Source of the DNA: Geobacteraceae bacterium
GTDB taxonomy: Bacteria > Desulfobacterota > Desulfuromonadia > Geobacterales > Pseudopelobacteraceae
Assembly (NCBI GenBank): GCA_016720395.1
Contig: JADKKR010000005.1
Span: 1-64,000, forward strand
Direction of reading: 5' to 3'
Length of the DNA stretch: 64,000 bases
Part shown: positions 35,186 through 44,754 of the stretch, one piece after another
Position numbering within the stretch: the stretch's first letter is position 1
Layout: each line of letters begins with the position of its first letter
Notes under the pieces: generated by a model
Databases searched by the model: none
What the model was told of the DNA's origin: nothing
What the model saw: the letters and a program-made list of their open reading frames with translations, nothing else
Made by a program: the position numbers and the translations under genes

Positions 35186-36379
35186 ATGAAGGTCATCATT
35201 CTCCTCGGCGACGGAATGTCGGACGAACTCTATAGTGAACTGGGAAACAAATCGCCACTCCAGTCGGCACATACCCCGAACATGGACTTCATGGCCCGGC
35301 ATGGCCGGGTCGGGCTTGCCCACACCGTGCCCGAGGGATTGCCGCCCGGCAGTGACGTGGCCAATCTCTCGGTCTTCGGCTATAACCCGCGCAACTGTTA
35401 CACCGGTCGCTCGCCACTGGAAGCCATCAGCATGGGCGTCACGCTCGGCCCTGAAGATGTCGCCTTCCGCATGAACCTCGTCACGCTCAACCCGCACGGC
35501 AGTTCGGTCTACATGAAGGACTTCTCGGCAGGGCATATCTCGACCGAAGAGGCGGGAGAGCTGGTAAGAACCCTGCAGAAGGAACTGGGCAGTGCCGAGA
35601 TCGAATTCCACGCCGGAGTCGGTTACCGTCACCTGATGGTCTGGCGCGGCGGCAAAGACGGCATGAAGGGTACCCCGCCGCATGACATCACCGGAAAGTC
35701 GATCCTGGACTACCTTCCCAAAGGGGACGGTGCCGATACCCTTAACAACATCATGAATCATGCCCAGATGGTGCTGCACAACCATCCGGTCAATGTCAGG
35801 CGCAAGGAAGCCGGTCATCTGCCGGCCAACTCCATCTGGCTCTGGGGACATGGCAAGACTCCCAAGATCGCCCCCTTCCGAGAAAAGTACGGCCTGTCAG
35901 GCGCGGTCATCTCGGCGGTGGACCTGATCAAGGGGATCGGCATCTGTGCAGGCCTGGATGTGATCAATGTTGAGGGTGCCACCGGTTATATCGATACCAA
36001 TTATCTGGGCAAGGCGCAGGCAGCCCTGACGGCCCTGGAAACCCACGATTTTGTCTATGTGCATGTGGAAGCGCCTGACGAGGCCTCCCATGCCGGCAAC
36101 ATGCAGCACAAACTCCAGGCAATCGAGGATTTTGACCGTCAGGTGGTGGGGACGGTCCTGGAGGGGATCAAAAAGTACGCAGACTATGCCGTCCTCTGCA
36201 CCCCGGATCATCCTACACCGGTGAAGCTGATGACACACACCTCTGCACCGGTGCCGTTCATCATCTACCGTGGCGGCGAAGGTCAGGGCAACGGCGCCTC
36301 CTCATATGATGAGACACAGGCTGCGGCTACCGGTCTGGTGCTGGAAGGGCACAAGCTGATGAGGGAACTGCTCGGATAG
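35186..36379 (+). CDS. apgM: Cofactor-independent phosphoglycerate mutase, archaeal type
   Basis: 397 residues of the alkaline-phosphatase superfamily. Metal and catalytic sites are seen: ILLGDGMSD at the N-terminus, GLPPGSDVANLSVFGYNP with the phosphorylated Ser, YTGRSPLEA, VHVEAPDEASHAG and CTPDHPTPV. Bacterial members of this group have been proposed to act as homoserine kinases instead, and the two roles cannot be separated by sequence here. It starts 80 bases after the DtxR-FeoA gene and ends in a strong terminator. Confidence 0.9.
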   Translation: MKVIILLGDGMSDELYSELGNKSPLQSAHTPNMDFMARHGRVGLAHTVPEGLPPGSDVANLSVFGYNPRNCYTGRSPLEAISMGVTLGPEDVAFRMNLVTLNPHGSSVYMKDFSAGHISTEEAGELVRTLQKELGSAEIEFHAGVGYRHLMVWRGGKDGMKGTPPHDITGKSILDYLPKGDGADTLNNIMNHAQMVLHNHPVNVRRKEAGHLPANSIWLWGHGKTPKIAPFREKYGLSGAVISAVDLIKGIGICAGLDVINVEGATGYIDTNYLGKAQAALTALETHDFVYVHVEAPDEASHAGNMQHKLQAIEDFDRQVVGTVLEGIKKYADYAVLCTPDHPTPVKLMTHTSAPVPFIIYRGGEGQGNGASSYDETQAAATGLVLEGHKLMRELLG

Positions 36380-36400
36380 CAGGCAACCTCTCTGAAAACG

Positions 36401-36433
36401 AAAAGGGCACCCGCACAACGGGTGCCCTTTTTT
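36401..36433. terminator. Bidirectional intrinsic terminator
   Basis: AAAAGGGCACCC-GCACAAC-GGGTGCCCTTTTTT between the convergent apgM and SulP genes. Confidence 0.92.
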
Positions 36434-36469
36434 GTAAGCCTGGTCTCGTTTCACGGTGGCAGGTGCTGC

Positions 36470-38701
36470 TCAGCGTTCCTCCAGAATGCTTAATTCCGCA
36501 TCGGTCTGGCGCAGGCTTTCGGCGATGGACAGGGCCAGCCGGGCAAAAACCTGCACACCCATGGCGGCATTGGCCCGGGCCAGTTCATTGAAGCGGGAGC
36601 GGGAGAGGAGATACAGGTCGGTGTCGACCTTTGCCACCACATCGGCTGAACGGACGCCCCGGTCCAGAAAGGCCAGTTCACCGATTACGCCGCCTTGGCA
36701 GATGGTCGCCAGATGATGGTACTTGCCCCCTTCAAGCGGTAGCAGTACCTGAAGCACACCGCGCCGCACCAGGTACAGTTCATCCCCCTGATCCCCGCTG
36801 CGGAAGGCCTTTTCACCCTTACGCAGTGTCAGCTGGCTGATATAGGCCGACAGCGCTGTGAGCTCCTCCCGGCTGAATTCACGGAACAGCCGGAAGTCCT
36901 TCAGATCAAGCAGTCTTTCCTCGTCGCTTTTTACAAATCCGGCGGACTCCAATATGCGCTCTTCCATCCATTCCAGGGCACTGTCCTGGGTTTCGGTGAT
37001 CATGACCCCGTCACCGTCGCGAACCAGTCCCATCTGGGCCAGGTAACGCTCGAAATCCCGCTGTTCCAGAACCCCTGAGGGCATCCCGCTGAACAGCAGC
37101 TGGCCGCCGCGTTCAGCCAGTTGGGCATGCATCTGTTCGAACAGGTGAACAGCGGTATAATCGATGGACTGTACGTGACGCATGTCCAGGAGCAGGAAGC
37201 GACAGGTCCTGAGGTCCGGTTCGAGCTGGCTGAAGAGCTGGTCGGTAGTCCCGAAAAACAGGTTGCCCTGCAATTCGCAGAATACGGCCTGGTTGCCGTC
37301 ACGACTGAGAATCTCGCGTTCAGCAGGCAGGCGGCGGGTCTTCGAGGACATCTGGTTGAGGTAGCGCTTGCGGCGGATGACGGATCCGCGCACCTGGTCA
37401 CGGATGAAGAGCAGGATCGCCATGGCTACGCCGACGCCGGAAGCGGCGATCAGGTCAACGGTCAGCGCCACCAGGACCACGCCGGCGATGACGCAGAAGT
37501 CAAGCCGTCCGGTTGGATAGCGCAGCAGCCGGAACATGTTCTTGTCGAACATCCGCCAGGCGATCATCAGCAGGATTCCGGCCAGGGCCCCGATCGGCAC
37601 CCAGGCGATCAGGCTGCTTAAAAGCACCAGGGCCAGAATGACAAAGAGGCCTTCGATGATCCCGGAACGCGGGGTCCGGCCACCACTGCTGACGTTGACC
37701 AGCGTGGGACCCATGGTTCCGGCACCCGGTATCCCCCCGACCAGGAACGATGCCAGGTTGCCGAGGCCCTGGCCGATAAGCTCGCGATTTGAATTATGCC
37801 GGTTGCGAGTCAGGGCGTCCAGGCCGACGCAGGTTTTGAGGGTGTCGATGGAAAGCAGTATCGACAGGGTCAGAGCAGGGACAATCACCAGGCTCAGGGA
37901 TCTGCTGTCCAACTCCAGCATCGAATGTGCCCGTCCGGTGACGGATTCCAGGAATGAGCCTGAGGTCTGTAGCGGCCCGATTATCAGGGGGTTGCCGCGC
38001 AGTTCCAGAAGCCAGGGGAAAAAGGGGGCCATGCAGAAATAGGCAAGTATTCCACCCGACAGACCCAGGATGACAGCGGGTATCCTCCTGGTTATCATGG
38101 GCGAGAGGGCCATTACCGCCATGGTGACGATCCCCACCACGAGTCCCTGCCACTTCCAGAGTGCAGGTGTCATGATGCCCTGAAAGAGTTCAATACCTTT
38201 GGGGAGGCCGAGCAGTTTGGGAATTTGACCGATGGCTATCAGGAGGCCGACGCCTGAAAGGTATCCGCTTACCACCTGGAAGGGAATGAACTTTATCAGG
38301 CGCCCGCCGCCGATGATGCCGTACAGGGTCTGAAACAGTGCCGCAAGCAGTGCGGTCAGCGCCATCAGCGGCATGATGGCGGCCGGCTCTATGCGGGATC
38401 CGTTCGCACCGGAGACAAGCCCCGTTATCAGGGCCGTCAGGATGGCGGCCGCGGGTGCGCAGGGTGCCGATATCAACCCGCCGGTCCGGCCGCAGAGAGG
38501 AGCAACGATCCCTATAGCGGCCGCACCCAGGAGGCCGGCCATGGCTCCCTGGCCGGCGTATTCCTGGCCGAAGGCTGTATAGACGAGGATTCCGAAGGCC
38601 ACTGATGAGGGAAGGGCCACCAGCATGGCCGCCAGCCCGCCCCATATTTCATTCGCCCAGGAAAGGGATTCCTGGGCGGGATATGTATGCTTAGTTTCCA
38701 T
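36470..38701 (-). CDS. SulP-family anion transporter with STAS and cyclic-nucleotide-binding domains
   Basis: 743 residues in three parts: a SulP membrane domain (about 15-430, with GLYAAM-like GLLGAAAIGIVAPLCG and IPGAGTMGPTLVNVSSGGRT), a STAS domain (about 465-575, with LLLDMRHVQSIDYTAVH) and a cNMP-binding fold (about 605-735, with LYLVRRGVLQVLLP and GGVIGELAFLDRGVRSADV). The cNMP core has GELAFLDRG and RSADV, close to the cyclic-nucleotide pocket. The anion is unknown; sulfate or bicarbonate are typical. ATG at 38701 has AGGA at good spacing; 38725 is an alternative. Confidence 0.9.
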   Translation of the reverse strand: METKHTYPAQESLSWANEIWGGLAAMLVALPSSVAFGILVYTAFGQEYAGQGAMAGLLGAAAIGIVAPLCGRTGGLISAPCAPAAAILTALITGLVSGANGSRIEPAAIMPLMALTALLAALFQTLYGIIGGGRLIKFIPFQVVSGYLSGVGLLIAIGQIPKLLGLPKGIELFQGIMTPALWKWQGLVVGIVTMAVMALSPMITRRIPAVILGLSGGILAYFCMAPFFPWLLELRGNPLIIGPLQTSGSFLESVTGRAHSMLELDSRSLSLVIVPALTLSILLSIDTLKTCVGLDALTRNRHNSNRELIGQGLGNLASFLVGGIPGAGTMGPTLVNVSSGGRTPRSGIIEGLFVILALVLLSSLIAWVPIGALAGILLMIAWRMFDKNMFRLLRYPTGRLDFCVIAGVVLVALTVDLIAASGVGVAMAILLFIRDQVRGSVIRRKRYLNQMSSKTRRLPAEREILSRDGNQAVFCELQGNLFFGTTDQLFSQLEPDLRTCRFLLLDMRHVQSIDYTAVHLFEQMHAQLAERGGQLLFSGMPSGVLEQRDFERYLAQMGLVRDGDGVMITETQDSALEWMEERILESAGFVKSDEERLLDLKDFRLFREFSREELTALSAYISQLTLRKGEKAFRSGDQGDELYLVRRGVLQVLLPLEGGKYHHLATICQGGVIGELAFLDRGVRSADVVAKVDTDLYLLSRSRFNELARANAAMGVQVFARLALSIAESLRQTDAELSILEER

Positions 38702-38791
38702 TGGCATCCTGTCCACGAAAACCATGCCTGATTGACGACACGGCCTGCCTGCCGGTTATCCTCCAGAAAACGCTAGCAGGCTGGCCTGCGA

Positions 38792-40744
38792 CTATCTCTC
38801 CCTGCGCTCTCTTCCTCGATTGTCATTTCCCCGCACATCTCGCTCGCTACCGTTTTCCGGTGTTGTGATCTTCCAGACTTTTCTCTGCTGGATCTCTCTC
38901 GGAGCTGACTCGATTCGTGGCTGTTCAACCCGTTGAGGAACTGCAGGTTTCGGTGGAACCGCTGCCGGAACGTTTGTCGTGACCGGCCGGCCTTCTCCGC
39001 GCGACGGAAGTACCGCCGGACGGTTCTGGTTCTCAGCAGGAACAGCAGTCCTTCGGGGCTGCCCGGTACGTTGCTGTCCACCGACGGAAACGGACGGCTG
39101 GCTCGGCGAAGCCGGAGCTGCAGGTTGGGAAGCCGCCTGCGGCGGTCTTGTTATCTGTCTGCGCTCTTCACGCTGTTCACGGACCGGCTGCTCTGGTCGC
39201 TGGATTTTCGTTGCAGGTTGTGAGGGAGCTTGCGGCGGCCGTTCTCCCGGCCGGCGCTCATCACGCCGGGTAGGCGTCGTTTGAGACGGCTGCCTGTCCT
39301 TTTCTGGTGCCCGCCCGGCCGGTGCTACGATCGGGTAGGTGGTCTTCTTCTCCCTGTCCTGCTGCGGACGTATTGACGGCGAGGCCGGTGAGGTCCTGGG
39401 CGGTGCCTGCTGTTGCCGGCGACGCTCTGCTGATGCCTCAGGGACTACCCGTGGGAATCTGCTGCGCAGCTCACGGCTGTCGCGGTGCTCTATCCGGGGC
39501 GGGGCCACGCGCGGCGGGGTCTGCTTGATTATCGGCATGCGCGTTTCCCGCAGCGGCTTAATTCTTGGACTGCCGATTGAAACCGATACCGAGACGGATG
39601 AATTCCTGGACGGCTGTCGAATCGCGTTCCTACCCCTCAGAAAATCGTTGTGCGGCAGGACCGTCAAGCCGCCGGGGTTGCTGCGGTTTCTGTAGACAAT
39701 CGTGCTGGTGCTGATAGAGACGCCGGTAATATTCACGCTGTGGCGGCCGTAGTTCCTGTGACCGTAAAAAACCTCGCCGGGTGCCAGTGGAGTCCAGCCG
39801 ACGTAGCTGCCGGTGCGATACCATCCAACGTATCCGGGGCCCCAGTAAACGTCTCCCCTGACTGGCGGTACCCAGCACCACCCGAAGCCGACCACAACGG
39901 CCCATCTGCCAAAGTGGTAGGGCACCCAGCCCCAGGGCTCGTACGAGAGCCAGATGTAGTCGTCACCTCTCCAGAACCAGCGCCCGTCACGATAGGGGGC
40001 CCAACCGTCCGATACTATGACGGTAGGTCGCCAGACCGTGCCGTATTCCGGCACAGTAACCCAGGTGCCGTTTGCATCCAGCTCTGCAGCATGTCCCCTC
40101 AGTTCGTCGGGGAGAGCAGAATCAGGCTTGACTGATCGGGACTGTGACCGGTCCCGATCCACATTCCAGACCTCCCACTCGTCGGCCGGGTTGAGTGGAA
40201 GGACTTCACTGTGTCCTTCTTCGAGCAGGATGTGTTCTCCCGCGCGCACTCGTGTCCGGTTGCCGTTGCCCTCCACGTAGGCCGCCCCCTTGGTTATGGC
40301 TACATCCTCCAGGCTGTTCTCCAGCATGTCGATGCGCAGGCGTGTTCGAGCGGCTGGGATGACGGTCGTGTCGTCTGCATCGATCTGGAGGGAATTTTCC
40401 CTGAAGGTCTGTATGGTCCGGAGATAGAGATGCCCGCTGGCAAGATGCAGGTGCACGAAGCCGTCTTCATTGGCAAGGAGGTCAAGTTGTGAACCGCCGT
40501 CCAGGCGTATTACGGAGCCGTCCGGGAGCTGGATTTCCGCCCGGCTGCCTTCGGGGCACCAGAAGGCATCTCCCTCATCAAGCGGCGTGTTGGCGGCGGC
40601 CGGCAGCCACTCGTCAGAGTCAGGGGCACGGAACAGCGTATCCCCGTCGACGTAGCTGACCCGGGCGGGGCCTATGGCGGCCGCGGAGGACCATGCAGGC
40701 AATGCAATGAGGAACAGCAGGCATATAAGGATGATTCTTTTCAT
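38792..40744 (-). CDS. Exported FecR-domain/DUF6600-like protein
   Basis: 650 residues with a signal peptide (ILICLLFLIALPAWSSA). Residues about 30-160 resemble a FecR domain (LPDGSVIRLDGGSQLDL). From about 220 to 345 there are repeated Trp-rich segments such as WAPYRDGRWFW and WGWVPYHFGRWA, typical of DUF6600. The last 250 residues are disordered, rich in Pro, Arg, Gln and Ser. FecR domains usually sense or structure the periplasm; function is unknown here. ATG at 40744 follows GGAGG, while the in-frame start at 40876 lies beyond the candidate sigma-54 promoter. Ends 90 bases before the SulP gene. Confidence 0.82.
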   Translation of the reverse strand: MKRIILICLLFLIALPAWSSAAAIGPARVSYVDGDTLFRAPDSDEWLPAAANTPLDEGDAFWCPEGSRAEIQLPDGSVIRLDGGSQLDLLANEDGFVHLHLASGHLYLRTIQTFRENSLQIDADDTTVIPAARTRLRIDMLENSLEDVAITKGAAYVEGNGNRTRVRAGEHILLEEGHSEVLPLNPADEWEVWNVDRDRSQSRSVKPDSALPDELRGHAAELDANGTWVTVPEYGTVWRPTVIVSDGWAPYRDGRWFWRGDDYIWLSYEPWGWVPYHFGRWAVVVGFGWCWVPPVRGDVYWGPGYVGWYRTGSYVGWTPLAPGEVFYGHRNYGRHSVNITGVSISTSTIVYRNRSNPGGLTVLPHNDFLRGRNAIRQPSRNSSVSVSVSIGSPRIKPLRETRMPIIKQTPPRVAPPRIEHRDSRELRSRFPRVVPEASAERRRQQQAPPRTSPASPSIRPQQDREKKTTYPIVAPAGRAPEKDRQPSQTTPTRRDERRPGERPPQAPSQPATKIQRPEQPVREQREERRQITRPPQAASQPAAPASPSQPSVSVGGQQRTGQPRRTAVPAENQNRPAVLPSRGEGRPVTTNVPAAVPPKPAVPQRVEQPRIESAPREIQQRKVWKITTPENGSERDVRGNDNRGRERRER

Positions 40745-40802
40745 AGGAGCCTCCCTGCCCGGATTCGGGCGACCAATCTCGAAACAGTCTCTCTTCAGAA
40801 TC

Positions 40803-40816
40803 GCAAAGAGCGTGCC
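40803..40816 (-). promoter_or_regulatory. Sigma-54-type promoter of the FecR/DUF6600 gene
   Basis: On the minus strand CGGCACG-CTCT-TTGCG matches the RpoN consensus TGGCACG-N4-TTGCW with exact GG-N10-GC spacing. Predicted start about 12 bases on, giving a leader of near 50 bases before the ATG at 40744. Confidence 0.55.
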
Positions 40817-40893
40817 GTTTGTAACCATGCTGTATTTATGCACTTTATTGCATGGCCGTTCCGGCACATACCGCAAATGGGGTGCGGCCGAAG

Positions 40894-41754
40894 CTATTTG
40901 AAGTTGTCGATTATCCAGCGGGCGATGCTGCGCCTGGTCGGAAGGCCGGGCAGGTCATCGGGCTTGAACCAGCGTGCATCTTCCAGTTCGTCCTGTTCGA
41001 CACAAATCTCTCCGGAAGCATAGTCTGCGACAAAACCGGCCATGAGCTGGGCCGGGAAGGGCCAGTTCTGGCTGCCCACATAGCGGACATTGCAGATGTC
41101 GATGCCGGTCTCCTCCTTTACCTCACGAACGGCACATTCTTCGAGCGATTCCCCGATATCGAGAAATCCTGCCACCAGGCTGTATCTTCCGGCCGGCCAT
41201 TCCGCCTTGCGGGTCAGGAGCAGTTCGTTGCCGCGTTTTACCAGTACAATGGCGCAGGGGTGGATATGGGGATAATGCTCAACGTTGCAGGCAGTGCAGC
41301 GCCTGCCCCAGCTGCCGTTGATGTCGGCATTCTGTGCCCCGCACCGCGAGCAATACCGGCTTTGTTTTTCCCAGTGCAGGACAAGTTTCCCCAGTCCGGC
41401 CAGTGTCAGGGTCTGGATGTCGAGGCGATCTGATGTGGCGTTGAAGGGTTCGGATACCAGGGGCGGCTGAAGCTCAAGGCTGCTGCTGATGGTCAGGGCC
41501 CGCAACGGCCTGCCGCGCCAGGTTCCGATGCAGAGGACGGGCTGTTGAGGAATCAGCCACCCGGGCAGTGTGCCGTGCAGCAGATGCGGTCCGCTGTCTG
41601 TTTCTTCGAGAATGGCGTTGTTTCCCTGAATGATGACCCAGTACCCGTCTTCCGTGGGCATGTCTGTTCCGGGCGTACGGAATTCAAAGTCAGCCTTCAC
41701 CGAAGAAAAGTTGAATGCCAGGTTGACTGCTTCAGGATAGTTCGTTGATTCCAC
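40894..41754 (-). CDS. nudC: NADH/NAD-cap pyrophosphatase (Nudix)
   Basis: 286 residues. The zinc ribbon is CSRCG near 135 and CTAC near 153. The Nudix box is GFLDIGESLEECAVREVKEE, and the NudC-specific SQNWPFPAQLM follows (family consensus SQPWPFPxS). NudC enzymes cleave NAD(H) and remove NAD caps from RNA. GTG start at 41754 with AAGGAG seven bases before. Convergent to nothing; divergent from mltG. Confidence 0.93.
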   Translation of the reverse strand: MESTNYPEAVNLAFNFSSVKADFEFRTPGTDMPTEDGYWVIIQGNNAILEETDSGPHLLHGTLPGWLIPQQPVLCIGTWRGRPLRALTISSSLELQPPLVSEPFNATSDRLDIQTLTLAGLGKLVLHWEKQSRYCSRCGAQNADINGSWGRRCTACNVEHYPHIHPCAIVLVKRGNELLLTRKAEWPAGRYSLVAGFLDIGESLEECAVREVKEETGIDICNVRYVGSQNWPFPAQLMAGFVADYASGEICVEQDELEDARWFKPDDLPGLPTRRSIARWIIDNFK

Positions 41755-41882
41755 CGGCTGCTCCTTATCTCAATTATCAGGTTCTGTCCTGACGAAATAC
41801 TGTATTTTTACAGTATAGCATGAATTCATCCGCAATGCTGAGCGGACTTGACTCCCAGCCTGTTTAACCACATAATACCGCA

Positions 41883-42884
41883 ATGTTTCCCGCCCCTGCA
41901 TCCCGGAAAAAAATAATTGTGAGCGCTGTCCGTATCTGTCTGAGCCTGCTGTTGATCTGGTATCTGCTCTGCCTGTATCTCCCGGCCGGAGACGGCTCCG
42001 TCGTGCGTGACGTTTCGTTCCCTCCGGGCAGCGGGATCCGCAGGCTTGCTTCAGAACTCAAAGCAGGAGGCATCATCCGCAGCAGCTGGCACTTCATCAT
42101 GGTGACGCGGCTGAGAGGTGAATCGCACCGCCTGAAAGCCGGCGATTACCGTTTCAATGACGGTATGACGACGGCCGTGGTTCTCAGAAAACTGGTTACA
42201 GGTGATGTTGACTACCGTAAGTTTGCGCTTCCCGAGGGGTATTCGATTCATCAGGCTGCTGAGCTGCTGGAACAGAAGGGGTATTTCAGGCGGGATGGCT
42301 TCCTTGAGAAATGTCGTGATCCCGAGCTGCTGAACCGTCTCGGTCTTCGCGTGTCCTCGGTTGAGGGATACCTGTATCCTGCCACCTACAACCTTTCACG
42401 GGGCGGGAGCGAAGAACAGCTGATCAGCCAGATGGTGGCCCAGTTCGAAAAAAAGTATGCCGAACTGTCAGTACAGGAGGGAGCGGGGGGAGGCCTTTCC
42501 CGCCATGCGCTCGTCACCCTTGCATCACTCATCGAAAAAGAGGCGGTCTCACCCGAGGAGAAGCCGCTGATCTCTTCGGTCTTCCATAACCGGCTGCGCA
42601 TCGGCATGCCGTTGCAGAGCGATCCGACTGCGGTCTACGGAGTGCGGGCCTTTGCCGGAAAGGTCACCCGGGATGACATCGAGCGGCGTTCACCCTATAA
42701 CACCTATCTCATAAAAGGACTTCCCCCGGGCCCCATCGGCAACCCGGGCGCCGGAGCGCTGGAAGCGGCGCTGCATCCGGCTGTCACGCAGTACCTCTAC
42801 TTTGTCGCCCGCCAGGACGGCACCCACCAGTTTTCCCGCACACTCGACGAGCACAACCGCGCGGTGCAAAAGTACCTGAAATAG
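41883..42884 (+). CDS. mltG: Endolytic murein transglycosylase
   Basis: MltG cleaves nascent peptidoglycan to set glycan length. The 333-residue protein has one N-terminal membrane anchor, a LysM-like part (FALPEGYSIHQAAELLEQKG) and the catalytic segment ASLIEKEAVSPEEKPLISSV with the active-site Glu, then GMPLQSDPTAVYG and SPYNTYLIKGLPPGPIGNPG. Length is as usual. No clear ribosome binding site precedes the ATG. Confidence 0.95.
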   Translation: MFPAPASRKKIIVSAVRICLSLLLIWYLLCLYLPAGDGSVVRDVSFPPGSGIRRLASELKAGGIIRSSWHFIMVTRLRGESHRLKAGDYRFNDGMTTAVVLRKLVTGDVDYRKFALPEGYSIHQAAELLEQKGYFRRDGFLEKCRDPELLNRLGLRVSSVEGYLYPATYNLSRGGSEEQLISQMVAQFEKKYAELSVQEGAGGGLSRHALVTLASLIEKEAVSPEEKPLISSVFHNRLRIGMPLQSDPTAVYGVRAFAGKVTRDDIERRSPYNTYLIKGLPPGPIGNPGAGALEAALHPAVTQYLYFVARQDGTHQFSRTLDEHNRAVQKYLK

Positions 42885-42927
42885 CCGGCCTGCCGGATCA
42901 TCGAAAGGCGTCACAGACGTAGAAGTG

Positions 42928-44091
42928 TCAGGTGCCGGGAGGCCTGCTGACAATATCGATCACGGTCACTTCCGGCGGGGCAAAGAGCCGCATGGGCGGC
43001 CCCCAGGTGCCGCTGCCCCGCGAGACGTGGATGGTCGAGCCGTTTTTTGCGGTGGTCGTGCCGCAGGGGATCGGAAATTTCAGGCGCACCAGCAGGTTGA
43101 AGGGGAACAATTGGCCCTTGTGAACGTGGCCGGAGAGCTGCAGGTCAAAACGGCCGTCGGCCGTGTCAGCAACAATCGGTCGGTGCTTGAGCAGCAGATG
43201 GAACTGTCGGGGAGAAAGGCTCTTCAGGACCTCTGATTCGAACGGCGGACCTTCCGGCTTGCCTCTCCGCACGGCAGCATCATCGACACCACTGATCGTG
43301 ATACCCCCCGGAAGTTCGACGGAACGGTTGCGGAGCACCGTAAATCCTGCAGCCCGGGTGAACTCCAGCGCCTGATCGAGGCCGGCATAAAACTCATGAT
43401 TGCCGGTCACGGCGTATTTTCCCGCTTTTGCCGGTACTGCGGCGGTCATTGCCGCCATGCGATTCAGATGTGACGTGACATCCTCCCGGGACAGACGGCC
43501 GTCCACCAGGTCTCCCGTCGACACCAGAACGTCGGGCTGCGCAGCCCGGACCGCCTTCAGGATCGATTCAAGCCGCGCCTCCCTGACCAGCAGTCCCACG
43601 TGGACATCGCTGATCTGCACGACCCTGATGCTGCGAACCGCCGGCGGCAGCTTGTCCGTGAGGATAGTGACCCGGTCGGTCCTGATACGGCCGGCTTCAT
43701 AAACAGCGTAGACACTGGCAATCAGTGCAAGGGCCAGTGCCGTCCTGTAGATAAGGGGCGCCGTCAGGAGGCCGGGTATGGCGCTGCCGAAGAACCGCTG
43801 TGACAGCCATGCGGCCAGCCTCAGGGAATCGCCCGCCACCAGGGCAGCACAGAAGATGAAGACTGCCCCCATCCAGATGTATCCGGGCCAGGCGATGTAT
43901 CGGGCGGTCCGCTCCATCCCGGCGCCTTCTGCCATACGGACGAGCAGGGGAACGACCGTCATCAGCAACATCCAGAGAGCCAGGAACGCGCCTGCCGGCG
44001 CGCCCATCGAAAATGCCAGGCGCAGACGGGTGAAGGCATAGACGTGGAGTCCGCCGTACAGCGACAGGAATGTGATCAGGAAGATGTACAT
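42928..44091 (-). CDS. Membrane-anchored metallophosphoesterase, YaeI-like
   Basis: 387 residues: four or five membrane segments in the first 130 residues, then a calcineurin-type phosphoesterase domain with QISDVHVGLLV, STGDLVDGRL, VTGNHEFYAG and LSGHVHKGQLFP, which supply the dinuclear metal ligands. Members cleave phosphodiesters or, in YaeI, lipid-like substrates; the substrate is open. The start overlaps the end of rnhB by 16 bases. Confidence 0.9.
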   Translation of the reverse strand: MYIFLITFLSLYGGLHVYAFTRLRLAFSMGAPAGAFLALWMLLMTVVPLLVRMAEGAGMERTARYIAWPGYIWMGAVFIFCAALVAGDSLRLAAWLSQRFFGSAIPGLLTAPLIYRTALALALIASVYAVYEAGRIRTDRVTILTDKLPPAVRSIRVVQISDVHVGLLVREARLESILKAVRAAQPDVLVSTGDLVDGRLSREDVTSHLNRMAAMTAAVPAKAGKYAVTGNHEFYAGLDQALEFTRAAGFTVLRNRSVELPGGITISGVDDAAVRRGKPEGPPFESEVLKSLSPRQFHLLLKHRPIVADTADGRFDLQLSGHVHKGQLFPFNLLVRLKFPIPCGTTTAKNGSTIHVSRGSGTWGPPMRLFAPPEVTVIDIVSRPPGT

Positions 44092-44726
44092 GGCAGGTAC
44101 TCTTTTACGCCTCCGAACGAGAGGCGATGGGCAGGAGAGGGACCCAGTCGGCGGATGGCTTCCATGTGGCTTGCGCTGCCATAGCCCTTATGGCCGCTGA
44201 ATCCATACCCGGGGTGGACACGGTCCAGTTCGCGCATCAGACGGTCGCGGGTTACCTTTGCTATGATCGATGCCGCGGCGATGGAGAGGCTGAGTGAATC
44301 ACCTTTTTTGATAGTCTTCTGGGGGATAGGAGAGTCGATGGTGCTGATACCGTCAATCAGGAGGTAATCCGGCTGCGGATCGAGCTGTGCGACAGCCGTA
44401 AGCATGGCCTGCCGCGTGGCCTGCAGGATGTTGATGCGGTCGATCAGTTCCGGAGAACCCATACCGACTCCTACGGCCCGTGCCTGTGCCATGATTATGT
44501 CGAAGAGTCGTTCGCGCGTATCCGGGGAAAGTTTTTTGGAGTCATTGACTCCCGGGATGACAAGGCCTGCAGGAAGGATAACCGCCGCTGCGACGACCGG
44601 TCCGGCCAGCGGGCCGCGACCGGCCTCGTCTATGCCGGCGACCAGCTGAAACCCTTTGTTGCAGGCCAGGCGCTCGAAAACGAGCAGGTCAGCCGGCGGG
44701 GAACTGAAGAGTTCTGTCTGGATCAT
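44076..44726 (-). CDS. rnhB: Ribonuclease HII
   Basis: Removes RNA from RNA-DNA hybrids, including single ribonucleotides. GIDEAGRGPLAGPVVAAAVIL carries the first catalytic Asp-Glu; further parts are GVNDSKKLSPDTRE, LLIDGISTIDS and SIAAASIIAKVTRDRLM. ATG at 44726 follows AAGGTG; a TTG start at 44744 is also open. Usual length near 216 residues. An intergenic repeat separates it from the rplS terminator. Confidence 0.95.
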   Translation of the reverse strand: MIQTELFSSPPADLLVFERLACNKGFQLVAGIDEAGRGPLAGPVVAAAVILPAGLVIPGVNDSKKLSPDTRERLFDIIMAQARAVGVGMGSPELIDRINILQATRQAMLTAVAQLDPQPDYLLIDGISTIDSPIPQKTIKKGDSLSLSIAAASIIAKVTRDRLMRELDRVHPGYGFSGHKGYGSASHMEAIRRLGPSPAHRLSFGGVKEYLPCTSS

Positions 44727-44754
44727 GCAGTGCACCTTGGCCAAGATAGACTGG

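Noticed and set aside
40745..40893. Second GEMM riboswitch upstream of the FecR/DUF6600 gene
   Set aside because: GCAAAGAGC in the leader resembles part of the motif, but no GNRA stem or GGACGCAAAGCC follows; it is better read as a sigma-54 promoter.
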